Source: Cryptosporangium minutisporangium (GTDB lineage: Bacteria; Actinomycetota; Actinomycetes; Mycobacteriales; Cryptosporangiaceae). From it: DNA of 57,315 nucleotides. Shown here piece after piece: positions 49,750 through 57,315 of this stretch. Numbering within the stretch: the stretch's first letter is position 1; each line of letters starts with the position of its first letter. The position numbers and the translations under genes were made by a program. The notes beneath the pieces were generated by a model. It did no database searches. It was not told the origin of the DNA and worked only from the letters and a program-made list of their open reading frames with translations. The stretch is from positions 116,879-174,193 of the forward strand of contig NZ_BAAAYN010000029.1 of the NCBI RefSeq assembly GCF_039536245.1, read 5' to 3'.

Positions 49750-51917
49750 GGCTCCGGATTCGTCGGCACGGTCAAGCTGAGTCGGGTGCCACCACCCGGT
49801 CGACTGTCGAGGGTGACCGCTCCGCCGACCGACGCGGCCCGGTCGCGCATGCCGCGAAGCCCGGTGCCGTCGCCTGCGCCTTGCTTGAAGCCTGCTCCGT
49901 CGTCGTCGACCCTGAGGTGCAGTCGGGCGTCCTCGTTCCACATCGCCACGTCGACCGAGGTGGCGTGGGCGTGTTTGACGACGTTGGTCAACGCTTCCTG
50001 GGCGACCCGGAAGATCGTGATCTGCACGGCGGCCGAGGGAGAGCCGACGGCGGCGCCGGTGAACCGCGCGGCCACGCCGGTGTCGCGTCCGAACTGCAGC
50101 ACGTGTTGATTGAGGGCGGCCACCAGGCCCAGTTGGTCAAGCGTGGGTGGGCGCAGGCCGTACACCAAGCGCCGCACGTCGGAGCCCGCCTCACCGACGA
50201 GTTCGTCGATGCGGCCGAGTTCGTGCCGTAACCAGGCCGGCACCGGGGTGCCGGGGTCCAGGCAGGTCTCCAAGTGGAGCCGGATCGCGGCCAGCGTCGG
50301 GCCAAGCCCGTCGTGCAGGTCGCCCTGAATGCGCCGCCGTTCCTGCTCCTGCGTCGTGACCAGCCGCTGCTGCGAACGTCGCAGCTCCTCCAGGCTGCGA
50401 CGCAACGCGGTGGTGAGCCGGTCGGCGTGCACGACGGCGCCGGTGTGGCGGGCGAGTTGGGCCAGCGCGCGGCGGTCGGGATCCGACCAGCTTTCCCCTG
50501 CCCGCCGGGGAGCGGCACACAACACGCCGACGAGTTCCCCGGCGTGGCGGAGTGGGAAGGCGAGGGTCACGCCGGCGGTGTCCAGGGCCGTACCGAAGGT
50601 GCCCGCGGAGCGTAACTCCGGCAACTCGAGCGGCCTGGTCGCCCTACGGAACAGGTCTTCGGCCACCGCGTCGGCGACCTCGATCCCGGGGGAGGGAGCG
50701 AAGCGGCCGGCAGCCAGGCGCAGGACGTCGCCGTCGACCTGCCAAATCGACACGTGCGGCAGTCGGAGCGCCTGCGCCACGGTGTCGACGACGGTCGGCA
50801 GTACCGCGGCGGGTTCGGGCGTCGTGGCGAGCCGGTCCGCGAGCCGGGATACCACCTCGTGCGGTTCGTCCCGGTCGCCATAGAGGAGTCTGTTCACTGC
50901 GCGCTGCAACCGCTCCCGCAATGGATGGAACGCGACCGCGACGATCCCGGTTGCGACCAGGGCCACCGGCCACCGGGCACGCCCCTGCAAGATCGCGGAC
51001 AACGAGCCGACCACGGCGATGTATCCGATGACGACGGCGACGGTCAGTAGGCCGTAGACCAACGTCCGGTGAATGATGACGTCTATGTCGTACAGCCGGT
51101 GACGCAGGACGGCGACCCCGACCGCGGCACACATCGCGAGCATGGGAACCGTCAACAGAAGCGCGCCCCACACGCCTGGTGCCGTGATGTTCGCCAGGCC
51201 GAGGGTCGCGAACGGAATCCCCACCAATAGCGCCGCGAACGCCACCCACCGGATCTGCAGCCGCACCAGCGCCGATCCTGCCCGGTATCGCACCACGAGC
51301 GAGACGATCGAGGCCAGGACGGCCAGCAGTAGCACGAGCACCGAGACGGAGAGCAGCGGTGCCCCGATTCCGCTCAGCCGGCCGCCCAGCAGTGTCCACC
51401 GGTCGACCGGCGCGACGCTCGACGATCCCGGCATCAGCCCGACGGCGACGCAACTTCCGGCGCCGGCGCTCAGCACCACGGGGGTGAGTGCCCTCCACCG
51501 GGAAGAGGGCACTCTGCCGTCCGGGAACAGCAGCAGCACGAACGGCATCGACGCCACCGCGATGCACCACCCGAGGTCGCCCAGCGTTCCCACCACGGGC
51601 GCGGCCGGCCAAGCACCGCCCAGCGCCAGTCCGTAAGTGACATAGGAGCCGGCGAAGACCACCGCGCCCCAGCCCAATCCCGCCGCACCCCAGAGTGCGG
51701 CGTAGAACGGGTCCGCTCGGTGGGCGGTCAACAGCAGAGCGAGGACCGGGAAGCCGGCCAACCCGAGGAGCTGAATCACCGCCACGTCGGGCGACATCGC
51801 GCCGGCGGGCACCGGCAGGCGCCATCGCAACAGGGTGAACGCGATTGCCGTCGCCATCAGTGCCGCTGCCGCCGCGCACAGCAGCAGGCTCACTCGACGC
51901 CAGAAGGAACGGTCCAC
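49746..51917 (-). CDS. Multi-membrane-span sensor histidine kinase with GAF domain
   Basis: 723 aa. About nine membrane helices in the first 320 residues, a GAF-like domain (about 350-500, LRLPHVSIWQVDGDVLRLAA), a coiled coil (RRSLEELRRSQQRLVTTQEQERRRIQ), then HisKA_3 with QGDLHDGLGPTLAAIR (His about 535) and a HATPase domain (IFRVAQEALTNVVKHAHA, DDDGAGF). The GTG at 51917 is chosen. It lies 42 bp downstream of the DUF-type membrane gene, which is likely cotranscribed, and overlaps the response regulator gene. Confidence 0.88.
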   Translation of the reverse strand: MDRSFWRRVSLLLCAAAAALMATAIAFTLLRWRLPVPAGAMSPDVAVIQLLGLAGFPVLALLLTAHRADPFYAALWGAAGLGWGAVVFAGSYVTYGLALGGAWPAAPVVGTLGDLGWCIAVASMPFVLLLFPDGRVPSSRWRALTPVVLSAGAGSCVAVGLMPGSSSVAPVDRWTLLGGRLSGIGAPLLSVSVLVLLLAVLASIVSLVVRYRAGSALVRLQIRWVAFAALLVGIPFATLGLANITAPGVWGALLLTVPMLAMCAAVGVAVLRHRLYDIDVIIHRTLVYGLLTVAVVIGYIAVVGSLSAILQGRARWPVALVATGIVAVAFHPLRERLQRAVNRLLYGDRDEPHEVVSRLADRLATTPEPAAVLPTVVDTVAQALRLPHVSIWQVDGDVLRLAAGRFAPSPGIEVADAVAEDLFRRATRPLELPELRSAGTFGTALDTAGVTLAFPLRHAGELVGVLCAAPRRAGESWSDPDRRALAQLARHTGAVVHADRLTTALRRSLEELRRSQQRLVTTQEQERRRIQGDLHDGLGPTLAAIRLHLETCLDPGTPVPAWLRHELGRIDELVGEAGSDVRRLVYGLRPPTLDQLGLVAALNQHVLQFGRDTGVAARFTGAAVGSPSAAVQITIFRVAQEALTNVVKHAHATSVDVAMWNEDARLHLRVDDDGAGFKQGAGDGTGLRGMRDRAASVGGAVTLDSRPGGGTRLSLTVPTNPEP

Positions 51918-51959
51918 GTCGCCGCCCTATGCTTCGCTTCGTACCCAGGGTACGCCCCG

Positions 51960-52535
51960 TCAGCCGGTCACCGCGGAGGCAGCCACCGGCCGTTGCAGCC
52001 GCAGGCCGTCCACTGCCAGGACCGCGAGTCCGAGGTAGACCGGGATCTCGGCGATGGCCGCATGCACCGGGAACCAGTCGACCGCGCTCAACGCCACCAC
52101 GACGACGATCATCGGCAGACCGAGAGCCAGCAGCGCAGCTCCCAGGCGGCTGCAGTCGGTGCGGCGCCAAAGCCCGACACCGCCTACGAGGCCGGTGACG
52201 AACATGCCCAGGAAGCACACGCTACCGACCGCTCCGAGGACCGCCGCGTTCTCGGCCAGCCCAGGAATTGAGACCACGGCGAAGCCGGCCAGCAGACTCG
52301 CGAAGGTGAACAGCCCCACGCGTCCGGATGCGCTCAGCCGGGGCCGGTACCGGTCGGCGACGGCCAGTGCTCCGGCGAACATCAGCGCGAAGCCGACGGC
52401 GTGCAGCGCGTCAACGACTGTCTCGTGACGCTCCACCAGCTTCCCGCCCATCGCGTAGTCCACGCCCGCGACCACCGAGACCAGCAGGCCTCCCAGCCCT
52501 CCGGCGATCTCCGTCGCACGGTTGTCCAGTTCCAT
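51960..52535 (-). CDS. Integral membrane protein of unknown function
   Basis: 191 aa, about six predicted helices (LLVSVVAGVDYAM, VVDALHAVGFALMFAGALAVAD, FTFASLLAGFAVVSIPGL, VLGAVGSVCFLGMFVTGLVGGVGL, LGLPMIVVVVALSAVDWF, IPVYLGLAVLAVDGL). No family recognised. ATG 52535 is chosen because GGAGG lies just upstream; the ORF extends further to 52649 but begins poorly. First gene of the operon with the histidine kinase and response regulator, so possibly a sensor partner or target. Confidence 0.65.
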   Translation of the reverse strand: MELDNRATEIAGGLGGLLVSVVAGVDYAMGGKLVERHETVVDALHAVGFALMFAGALAVADRYRPRLSASGRVGLFTFASLLAGFAVVSIPGLAENAAVLGAVGSVCFLGMFVTGLVGGVGLWRRTDCSRLGAALLALGLPMIVVVVALSAVDWFPVHAAIAEIPVYLGLAVLAVDGLRLQRPVAASAVTG

Positions 52536-52661
52536 GGCGCGCCTCCTTCGGCCTCGCCGCGGGTCCGTCCCGCGGAGCCGACGCCAGTGCGCCACGTCCA
52601 CCGGCATCCCGTCATGAGTGCGTACCTGCATCTGCGCCCCCAAAAGCACTAGGGGTCGCGT

Positions 52662-52673
52662 CAGTGATCACTG
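52662..52673. promoter_or_regulatory. Perfect 12-bp palindrome CAGTGATCACTG
   Basis: Lies in the 174-bp gap between the divergent membrane-HK-RR operon and the gene at 52710. Sequence is fully self-complementary (CAGTGATCACTG). It may be an operator for either promoter. Confidence 0.4.
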
Positions 52674-52709
52674 CGGCACCTCTGGAATCCTGAGCCAGTC
52701 GGCCGGACA

Positions 52710-53222
52710 GTGGCACCCATGGATGTTCTCAGTGCGGTCATTGGTGTCTCAGGTGTCGTGGGTGCTCTCGGAGGCGTGTTCCTCGGCGGCCGGCTCTCCG
52801 AGCGCCGCGACCGGTTCCTGCTGCGCGCCACCCAGGAGCGGGAGGAGCGTCGCGAACGGTTGGACGCCTGCATCGAGTTCCTGGCGTCGTTCCGCCGGTA
52901 CCGGGCGATGCTCTTGACCGAGGACCCGGAGGTGGAGCTTCCGCCCGGGCGCCCGGCCGGCGCCGAGGTCGCGTTCATCAAGAACTCACGCGAGTACTCG
53001 GACGCCGCCCAGGGCGCCACCGCACGCCTCCTGCTCGTCGAGGGAGGGGAGTCGGCGGTGGTCCTCGCGGCGCAACGCGTCTCGGCGAGCCTCCACCAGT
53101 TGGCGGTCGCCCGGGGGCGGCAAGGGCCGGGGGCCTTACCGGACGACGTCGTCGAGCGGAGCCGGCACGCCGAGCAGGAGTTCGCCCGGGTGGTGCAGGC
53201 GGAGCTGCACGGCCGCCGCTGA
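52710..53222 (+). CDS. Small membrane-anchored coiled-coil protein, unknown
   Basis: 170 aa. A hydrophobic N-terminal helix (VLSAVIGVSGVVGALGGVFLGG) is followed by a charged helical region (ERRDRFLLRATQEREERRERLDACIEFLASFRRYRAML) and a second helical domain of about 100 residues. No family recognised. GTG 52710 or ATG 52719 may be the start; neither has a clear SD, but the helix is complete from 52719. It ends 5 bp from the convergent HTH-WD40 gene, without a visible terminator. Confidence 0.55.
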   Translation: MAPMDVLSAVIGVSGVVGALGGVFLGGRLSERRDRFLLRATQEREERRERLDACIEFLASFRRYRAMLLTEDPEVELPPGRPAGAEVAFIKNSREYSDAAQGATARLLLVEGGESAVVLAAQRVSASLHQLAVARGRQGPGALPDDVVERSRHAEQEFARVVQAELHGRR

Positions 53223-53227
53223 GCACC

Positions 53228-54718
53228 TCACTGCCAGTCCACGACCGGCCAGAGTCGAATGGCCCCGTCCCGGGCCGCGACCGCGAGCGTCCGGCCGTCG
53301 AGCGAGTACGCCAGCGACGTCACCGGTGAATTGCCGGTGATGACGTGTACGTCCCGGCCGGTGCTGACGTCGTGGATCGTGACGTCGCCCGCGCTGTCAC
53401 CGGACGCGATGCTGTTGCGCAGCAACGGGTTGAACGCCAGCGCGGTGAGGTCGGCCGGCCCGCTGAACTCGCGGACCAGCGAGCCGTTGCTGGAGTCCCA
53501 CACGCGCAGCGTCCCGCCCGGGTGGCCGGTCACCAGCGTCTTCGGGGTCAGCGGATCGAACGCGAGGGAGACGACGCGGCCGAGCTGGCCGCGCAGGGTC
53601 TGGACCGGCTTTCCGTTGCTGCTGTCCCAGATCGTGACGCGGCCGTCGCCGGTGCTGGTGGCGAGCGTGTTGCGGGTCAGCCCGTCGAACGCCATCGAGG
53701 TGACCAGCGACGTCGGCGGGCGGAACGTGCCGAGGCGGGCGCGGCTCACCACGTTCCACAGCGTCACGGCCCCGGACGAATCCGCCACGGCCAGGACGTG
53801 CCGGCTGTACGGGTCGAAGGCGAGCGCGGTCACGCGGCCGTTGCGCCGCGAACCGACGCTGGACGTCGGTCGACCCGTCGCGGTGTCGTAGATCCGGACC
53901 AGCCCGTCCGCCCCGCCCACCGCGACGGCGTCCGGATTGAGCGGGTCGAGCGCGGCGGCCGTCGTCGGTACCTGGGCCGACGTCAGGACGCGCGTCGCCC
54001 GCCGGGTAGTGGTGTTCCAGACCCGGACGCTTCCGGGGCCGGCCGCGAGCAGCGCGTCCGGCGTCAGACGCGCGAAACTCACCACGGTGACGCTGCCGGG
54101 CTCGCCGTCGAGGATCGGCACGCCGCCCGGGTCCGGCGAGCGCAGCGCCAGTGTCAGCGTGAGAGCGACCGCCAGCGCGACGGCGACGACGCCCGCGAGA
54201 AGCCAGCGGCGGCGACGCGGCCGTCCGGCTGAGCCGCCGCCGGGACCGCTGCCGGGACCGTCGCCGGGACCGTCGGACGGCGGTTCCTTCGTCGGGCCCG
54301 CTGCCGGCTGGACGTCCGGGTCCGCAGACCGCTCGGCCGCCGGGGCCCGAACGGCCGCCGAAGCGCGGACCGGCGCCGCGTCGGGCCCCGACGACCCGGA
54401 CGGCCCTGGTGACGCCGGGCCGCCCCGGGTCGTCCCGGTCGCTCGCGCCTCGGTGACTTCGTGCTGGGTCCGCTCCCACTGCAACCGCCAGAACGTGGGG
54501 TCGCCGCCGCACGCGCGGACGTAGGCCTCGACCGTCTCCCACCGCGGGAACTGGTCCCCGCCGGAGGCCTCGGACAGCGCCGTGCGGGAGCGGCCCGTGG
54601 CGCGCGCCATCGCGGCGAACGTGGGTCGGCCGGCCTCTTCGCGGAGCTTGCGGAGCCGGGCGGCGAACGCCTGGATCGGCCCGTCAGCGGGATCCACTGT
54701 GCGTTCCGATCGTCCCAC
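53228..54718 (-). CDS. HTH-TM-WD40 (seven-bladed) fusion protein
   Basis: 496 aa. An N-terminal XRE-type helix-turn-helix (residues 10-85: FAARLRKLREEAGRPTFAAMARATGRSRTALSEASGG) is followed by a Pro/Gly/Ala linker, a single membrane helix (LLAGVVAVALAVALTLTLAL), and a C-terminal beta propeller with seven repeats ending SVRVWN, LVRIYD, AVTLWN, RVTIWD, TLRVWD, DVTIHD and IRLWP. GTG 54718 is chosen because the family starts VGRSERTVDPADGPIQAF-like, and upstream starts (TTG 54754) do not extend the conserved block. The layout suggests a cytoplasmic DNA- or protein-binding domain tethered to an external propeller; ligand unknown. Confidence 0.83.
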   Translation of the reverse strand: MGRSERTVDPADGPIQAFAARLRKLREEAGRPTFAAMARATGRSRTALSEASGGDQFPRWETVEAYVRACGGDPTFWRLQWERTQHEVTEARATGTTRGGPASPGPSGSSGPDAAPVRASAAVRAPAAERSADPDVQPAAGPTKEPPSDGPGDGPGSGPGGGSAGRPRRRRWLLAGVVAVALAVALTLTLALRSPDPGGVPILDGEPGSVTVVSFARLTPDALLAAGPGSVRVWNTTTRRATRVLTSAQVPTTAAALDPLNPDAVAVGGADGLVRIYDTATGRPTSSVGSRRNGRVTALAFDPYSRHVLAVADSSGAVTLWNVVSRARLGTFRPPTSLVTSMAFDGLTRNTLATSTGDGRVTIWDSSNGKPVQTLRGQLGRVVSLAFDPLTPKTLVTGHPGGTLRVWDSSNGSLVREFSGPADLTALAFNPLLRNSIASGDSAGDVTIHDVSTGRDVHVITGNSPVTSLAYSLDGRTLAVAARDGAIRLWPVVDWQ

Positions 54719-54732
54719 GCCACTCAGCGTCG

Positions 54733-54764
54733 AATAAACCGTCGCGCTGTGCAATAGACCGTCG
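54733..54764. promoter_or_regulatory. Direct repeat at the HTH-WD40 promoter
   Basis: AATAAACCGTCG (54733-54744) and AATAGACCGTCG (54753-54764), 12-mers with one mismatch, 20 bp apart, about two helical turns. They lie just upstream of the GTG start, so they may be the binding sites for the XRE domain (inference), or part of the promoter. Confidence 0.45.
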
Positions 54765-54956
54765 TCGAGCCGACACCGCCGTTCGGTCCGGTACGACAGG
54801 GTTCAAGGAGCCCGGGCGCGGCTGCCGAGGAGGGGACGGCAGCCGCGCCCATCGTTGTCGGCGCTGCGGCCGCAGCGCCATTCCCTCCCAGGTAATCGAC
54901 GGGCCGCACGCGCGGCGGCACCCTCGTGGGTGGAACGACACCGACGCAGGGAGGCC

Positions 54957-55358
54957 ATGATGACCATTGCTACTCCGATCGCGACCGACCGCCTGCTCCG
55001 CCTGGCTCTCCGCATCGACGGGGTGGCGTCCGGCGCCCTCGGGGTGGGCCTGCTGGCGCTCGCCGGGGTGGCCGAGGACCGATTGGGAGCGTCGACGGCG
55101 CTGACCGTGTCCGTCGGGATCTTCCTGGTGCTTTTCGGCGCGGCGCTGGTCCTGCTCGCTGCTCGGCCGCGTATCCCTCCGGCCGCCGTGTGGGTGATCA
55201 TCATCGGCAACCTCGGCTGGGTGGCCGAGAGCGTGATCCTCGCGGTGAGCGACGACCTGACCGGTCTCGGGGTGGCGCTCACGCTGGCGCAGGCGGCGGC
55301 GGTTCTCGTCTTCGCCGACCTGGAGTACGCCGGCTTGCGCCGTGCGATGCGTCGGTAG
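54957..55358 (+). CDS. Small four-helix membrane protein, unknown
   Basis: 133 aa. Four predicted helices: GALGVGLLALAGVAE, VSVGIFLVLFGAALVLLAA, AVWVIIIGNLGWVAESVILAV, and LTLAQAAAVLVFADLEYAG. No family recognised; it resembles small DUF-type membrane proteins. ATG 54957 is chosen because GGGAGG precedes it by 4 nt; the frame before it has poor coding character. Not obviously linked to neighbouring regulators, which lie on the opposite strand. Confidence 0.7.
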   Translation: MMTIATPIATDRLLRLALRIDGVASGALGVGLLALAGVAEDRLGASTALTVSVGIFLVLFGAALVLLAARPRIPPAAVWVIIIGNLGWVAESVILAVSDDLTGLGVALTLAQAAAVLVFADLEYAGLRRAMRR

Positions 55359-55406
55359 CTGGGCGCGGCGCCGGGCGCCCTCGCGGGAAACCGCAGACCG
55401 CAGGGG

Positions 55407-55853
55407 TCAGGACCGGCCGACCGTCGGGAACGCACGATCGAACTCTTCGAGCTGCCCCAGCCACCCCGCCAGGTACGTCTGGTCGAACTGGCGCAGCTCG
55501 AAGATCAGCTGGTTGCCGCCAGCGGGGTCGTCGAGAACCTCCCCGGTGACCGTCAGCCGCCCGCTCGGCTCGCAGGTGACCGTCAGCTCGATCCAGTGCT
55601 CCAGCGTCCCGAGTACCGCGCTGCCGGAGAGCGTCTCGTCGAGGCGTCGCAGCTCCGCCGCGAAGCGCTGCAGGTCGTCGGTGCGGAGGTCCGCGTCGAG
55701 GTCCGCGGTGAAGCGTCCGACCCGGACCTGGATCCGGGTGTGGAGCCAGTTCCCGTCCCAGTAGTCCGACACATCTGGCCACACGCGGCCGGACACCAGG
55801 ATCGCGACGTGCTCGGCGTCGAGCGAGCCGATCACGAGGTTGCGCCCCACCAC
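55407..55853 (-). CDS. Uncharacterised small beta-rich protein
   Basis: 148 aa from GTG 55853. Features are WPDVSDYWDGNWLHTRIQVRVGRFTADLDADLRTDDLQRFAAEL, WIELTVTCEPSGRLTVTGEVLDDPAGGNQLIFELRQFDQTYLAGWLGQLEEFDRAFP: alternating beta strands and one helix. The pattern WxGNWLxTxIxVxxGxFxAxLxA, DLxxF, and FELxxxDQTYL is reminiscent of small immunity-like DUF families found in toxin-immunity loci, but I cannot name one with confidence. It lies 38 bp downstream of the HxlR stop. Confidence 0.6.
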   Translation of the reverse strand: MVGRNLVIGSLDAEHVAILVSGRVWPDVSDYWDGNWLHTRIQVRVGRFTADLDADLRTDDLQRFAAELRRLDETLSGSAVLGTLEHWIELTVTCEPSGRLTVTGEVLDDPAGGNQLIFELRQFDQTYLAGWLGQLEEFDRAFPTVGRS

Positions 55854-55891
55854 CTGATTCTCGCAGGTGGCGGGCTCCGGCCGACGACGGG

Positions 55892-56296
55892 CTAGCGCGG
55901 CACGCCGGTGTCGTACGCGTGCTGGGCTTCGGTGACCGACTCGATGTGGGTCTCGGCCCACTCCTTGATCGCCGCCATGAGCGGCAGCAGGCTCCGGCCG
56001 AGCGGTGTCAGCTCGTAGTCGACCCGCACCGGTACCGACGCCGTCACGGTCCGGGTCAGCAGCCCGTCGCGCTCCATCGTCCGCAGTGTCTGGGTCAGCA
56101 TCTTCTGGCTGACCCCGGCGATCAGACGGTTGAGGTCGCTGTACCGGCGCGGCCCGTCGGCCAGCCCGGTGAGGATCAGGCTCACCCACTTGTCGCTGAG
56201 CCGGTCGAGCAGCCGCCGGGCCGGGCACTCGGCGAGATAGGCGTCGTACGCCGCCTTCTCGTCGGTCCGTCGTTGGGCCTCGGTTCGAGTTGCCAT
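55892..56296 (-). CDS. HxlR-family transcriptional regulator
   Basis: 134 aa. Single winged-helix domain of MarR/HxlR type: CPARRLLDRLSDKWVSLILTGLADGPRRYSDLNRLIAGVSQKMLTQTLRTMERDGLLTRTVTASVPVRVDYELTPLGRSLLPLM. HxlR proteins respond to aldehydes, thiol stress or redox signals, often via a conserved cysteine; Cys25 in AECPARR lies at that position. It is divergent from a quinone-type oxidoreductase, which is the standard target arrangement. Confidence 0.88.
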   Translation of the reverse strand: MATRTEAQRRTDEKAAYDAYLAECPARRLLDRLSDKWVSLILTGLADGPRRYSDLNRLIAGVSQKMLTQTLRTMERDGLLTRTVTASVPVRVDYELTPLGRSLLPLMAAIKEWAETHIESVTEAQHAYDTGVPR

Positions 56297-56324
56297 GGCC
56301 TACTCCGTGGTGCGGTACCTACTC

Positions 56325-56340
56325 GGAAGTGCGTACTTCC
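56325..56340. promoter_or_regulatory. Inverted repeat GGAAGT-gcgt-ACTTCC in the HxlR promoter
   Basis: Perfect 6-bp arms at 56325-56330 and 56335-56340, within the 76-bp gap between the divergent HxlR and oxidoreductase genes. Flanking CTACTC and GAGTAG (56319-56324, 56348-56353) form an outer pair. A likely HxlR dimer site. Confidence 0.55.
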
Positions 56341-56372
56341 CGCTAGAGAGTAGCTCTCCATACGGTCGTCCT

Positions 56373-57296
56373 ATGAGAGCAGTCGTGGTGCACCGCTTCG
56401 GCGGACCTGAGGTCCTGCAACTCGTCGACGTACCGGATCCGGAGCCGGGGCCGGGGCAAGTTCGCATCGCCGTGGCCGCAGCCGCGGTCAACCCGGTCGA
56501 CGTCGCGACCCGGTCGGGCGCCCTCACCGACGCCGGTCTGATGCCGCCGCCACGCGGAGCGATGGGCATCGGCTGGGACGTCGCGGGCGTGATCGACGCG
56601 GTCGGCGCCCAGATCACGGGCTTCGCACCCGGCGACCGGGTGGTCGGCCTGTCCGACCGGCTGGCGCTGCCGGTCAAGGCACAGGCCGACTACGTCGTGT
56701 TGGACGCCGACGCGGTCGGTCACGTGCCGGACGGTACCGACCTCGTCGCGGCGGCGACCCTGCCGCTCAACAGCCTCACCGCCGCTCAGGCACTCGACCT
56801 CGCCGCGTTCCGGCCGGGATCGACGCTGCTGGTGACCGGTGCGGCCGGAGGCGTGGGAGGGTACGCGGTCGAGTTGGCCGCCCGGGCCGGCGTCCAGGTC
56901 GTCGCCGTCGCCAACGTGTCGGACGAGGAGGTGCTGCGTGACCTCGGCGCCGCGCACGTCGTCCCGCGCGACGCCGACCTGGCGTCGGTCGTCCGGGCGA
57001 TCGTGCCCGGCGGAGTCGACGCCGCGATCGACGCCGCGCACCTCGGTGTCACCGCACTCGACGCCGTCCGCGGTGGTGGATGCCTGGTGGCGGTCCTTGG
57101 CGGTGCCCCCGTGCCGCTGCGCGGGATCCGGGTCGCGAACGTCTGGATCCGCGCCGACGGGACGCGGCTGACGGCGCTTGCCGCGCAGCGCCTCCACCTG
57201 CGGGTCGCTGATGTCCTGCCGCTGGAGAGCGTCGCCGAGGCGCATCGACGGTTGGCCAAGGGCTCCCTACGCGGACGCCTGGTGCTCTGCCCCTAG
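56373..57296 (+). CDS. Quinone oxidoreductase (medium-chain dehydrogenase family)
   Basis: 307 aa zinc-independent QOR-type MDR. The Rossmann motif is LLVTGAAGGVGGYAVELAARAGVQVVAVAN; the N-terminal catalytic domain starts MRAVVVHRFGGPEVLQLVDVPDPEPGPGQVRI with QOR features and lacks the zinc ligands of alcohol dehydrogenases. NADPH-dependent reduction of quinones or alpha,beta-unsaturated carbonyls is expected. It is divergent from hxlR, whose product likely controls it. The window ends 19 bp after its stop. Confidence 0.85.
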   Translation: MRAVVVHRFGGPEVLQLVDVPDPEPGPGQVRIAVAAAAVNPVDVATRSGALTDAGLMPPPRGAMGIGWDVAGVIDAVGAQITGFAPGDRVVGLSDRLALPVKAQADYVVLDADAVGHVPDGTDLVAAATLPLNSLTAAQALDLAAFRPGSTLLVTGAAGGVGGYAVELAARAGVQVVAVANVSDEEVLRDLGAAHVVPRDADLASVVRAIVPGGVDAAIDAAHLGVTALDAVRGGGCLVAVLGGAPVPLRGIRVANVWIRADGTRLTALAAQRLHLRVADVLPLESVAEAHRRLAKGSLRGRLVLCP

Positions 57297-57315
57297 GCCT
57301 GGACTCCGCATCGCC

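Overview
The window is chromosomal DNA from a very GC-rich actinobacterium. The evidence is codon use with G or C at nearly every third position, many GTG starts, 4-bp ATGA/GTGA stop/start overlaps, a CvnA-D 'conservon', a SecA2-type translocase, a DUF222/HNH gene, a PPOX family protein of the F420-binding type, and an ECF41/SigJ sigma factor. A filamentous or frankia-like lineage is my guess; nothing here fixes the genus. I see no rRNA, tRNA, CRISPR array, transposase or prophage. Coding density is high, and only three gene-free stretches exceed 300 bp (1399-1765, 8399-8931, 46184-46525).

Layout, left to right. A GH13 amylase (minus) is followed by a coupled plus-strand operon at 1766-7108: a helix-turn-helix protein, a CvnA-type sensor ATPase, a roadblock protein, a DUF742 protein, a Ras-like GTPase and a GAF protein. 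A GC hairpin separates this from a convergent acyl-CoA dehydrogenase. Next come a degenerate EAL-HDOD protein, a TerC-family membrane protein and a secreted beta-propeller phytase. At 12486-18224 lies the most coherent metabolic unit. On the minus strand are a PfkB sugar kinase, an IclR regulator and RidA. Divergently on the plus strand are a DSD1-like PLP dehydratase, an N-acyl-D-amino-acid deacylase and a KDPG aldolase. Read as a pathway, N-acetyl-D-glucosaminate would be deacetylated to D-glucosaminate, deaminated to KDG, phosphorylated to KDPG, and cleaved to pyruvate and glyceraldehyde-3-phosphate.

18322-22830 carries a histidine kinase and response regulator, a small membrane protein, and an ABC exporter pair. 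After it come a TetR/DUF2834 divergent pair around a 34-bp operator-like palindrome, a DUF222-HNH protein, an ADP-ribosylglycohydrolase, an alpha/beta hydrolase and a PPOX protein. An MFS transporter and SecA2 form a minus-strand unit, divergent from a TetR gene that is translationally coupled to a secreted parallel beta-helix protein. Then come an AMP-dependent ligase, an NDH-2-like flavoprotein with its ECF41 sigma factor, and argG with a likely leaderless promoter.

From 39027 onward the genes are small regulator-plus-target modules: PPOX and NmrA with a divergent AraC regulator; an ArsR-like regulator coupled to a membrane beta-lactamase-fold protein; a MetE-core protein; a TetR regulator with a possible AUU start opposite a fused DUF606 transporter; an AAA ATPase with a PaaX regulator; a membrane protein with a histidine kinase and response regulator; an HTH-TM-WD40 protein; and an HxlR regulator opposite a quinone-type oxidoreductase. 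A 108-bp inverted-repeat array lies between the convergent DUF606 and PaaX genes.

Start sites were chosen by ribosome-binding site, overlap with the upstream gene, and family N-termini. All functional calls rest on recognising protein motifs by eye, with no database search.
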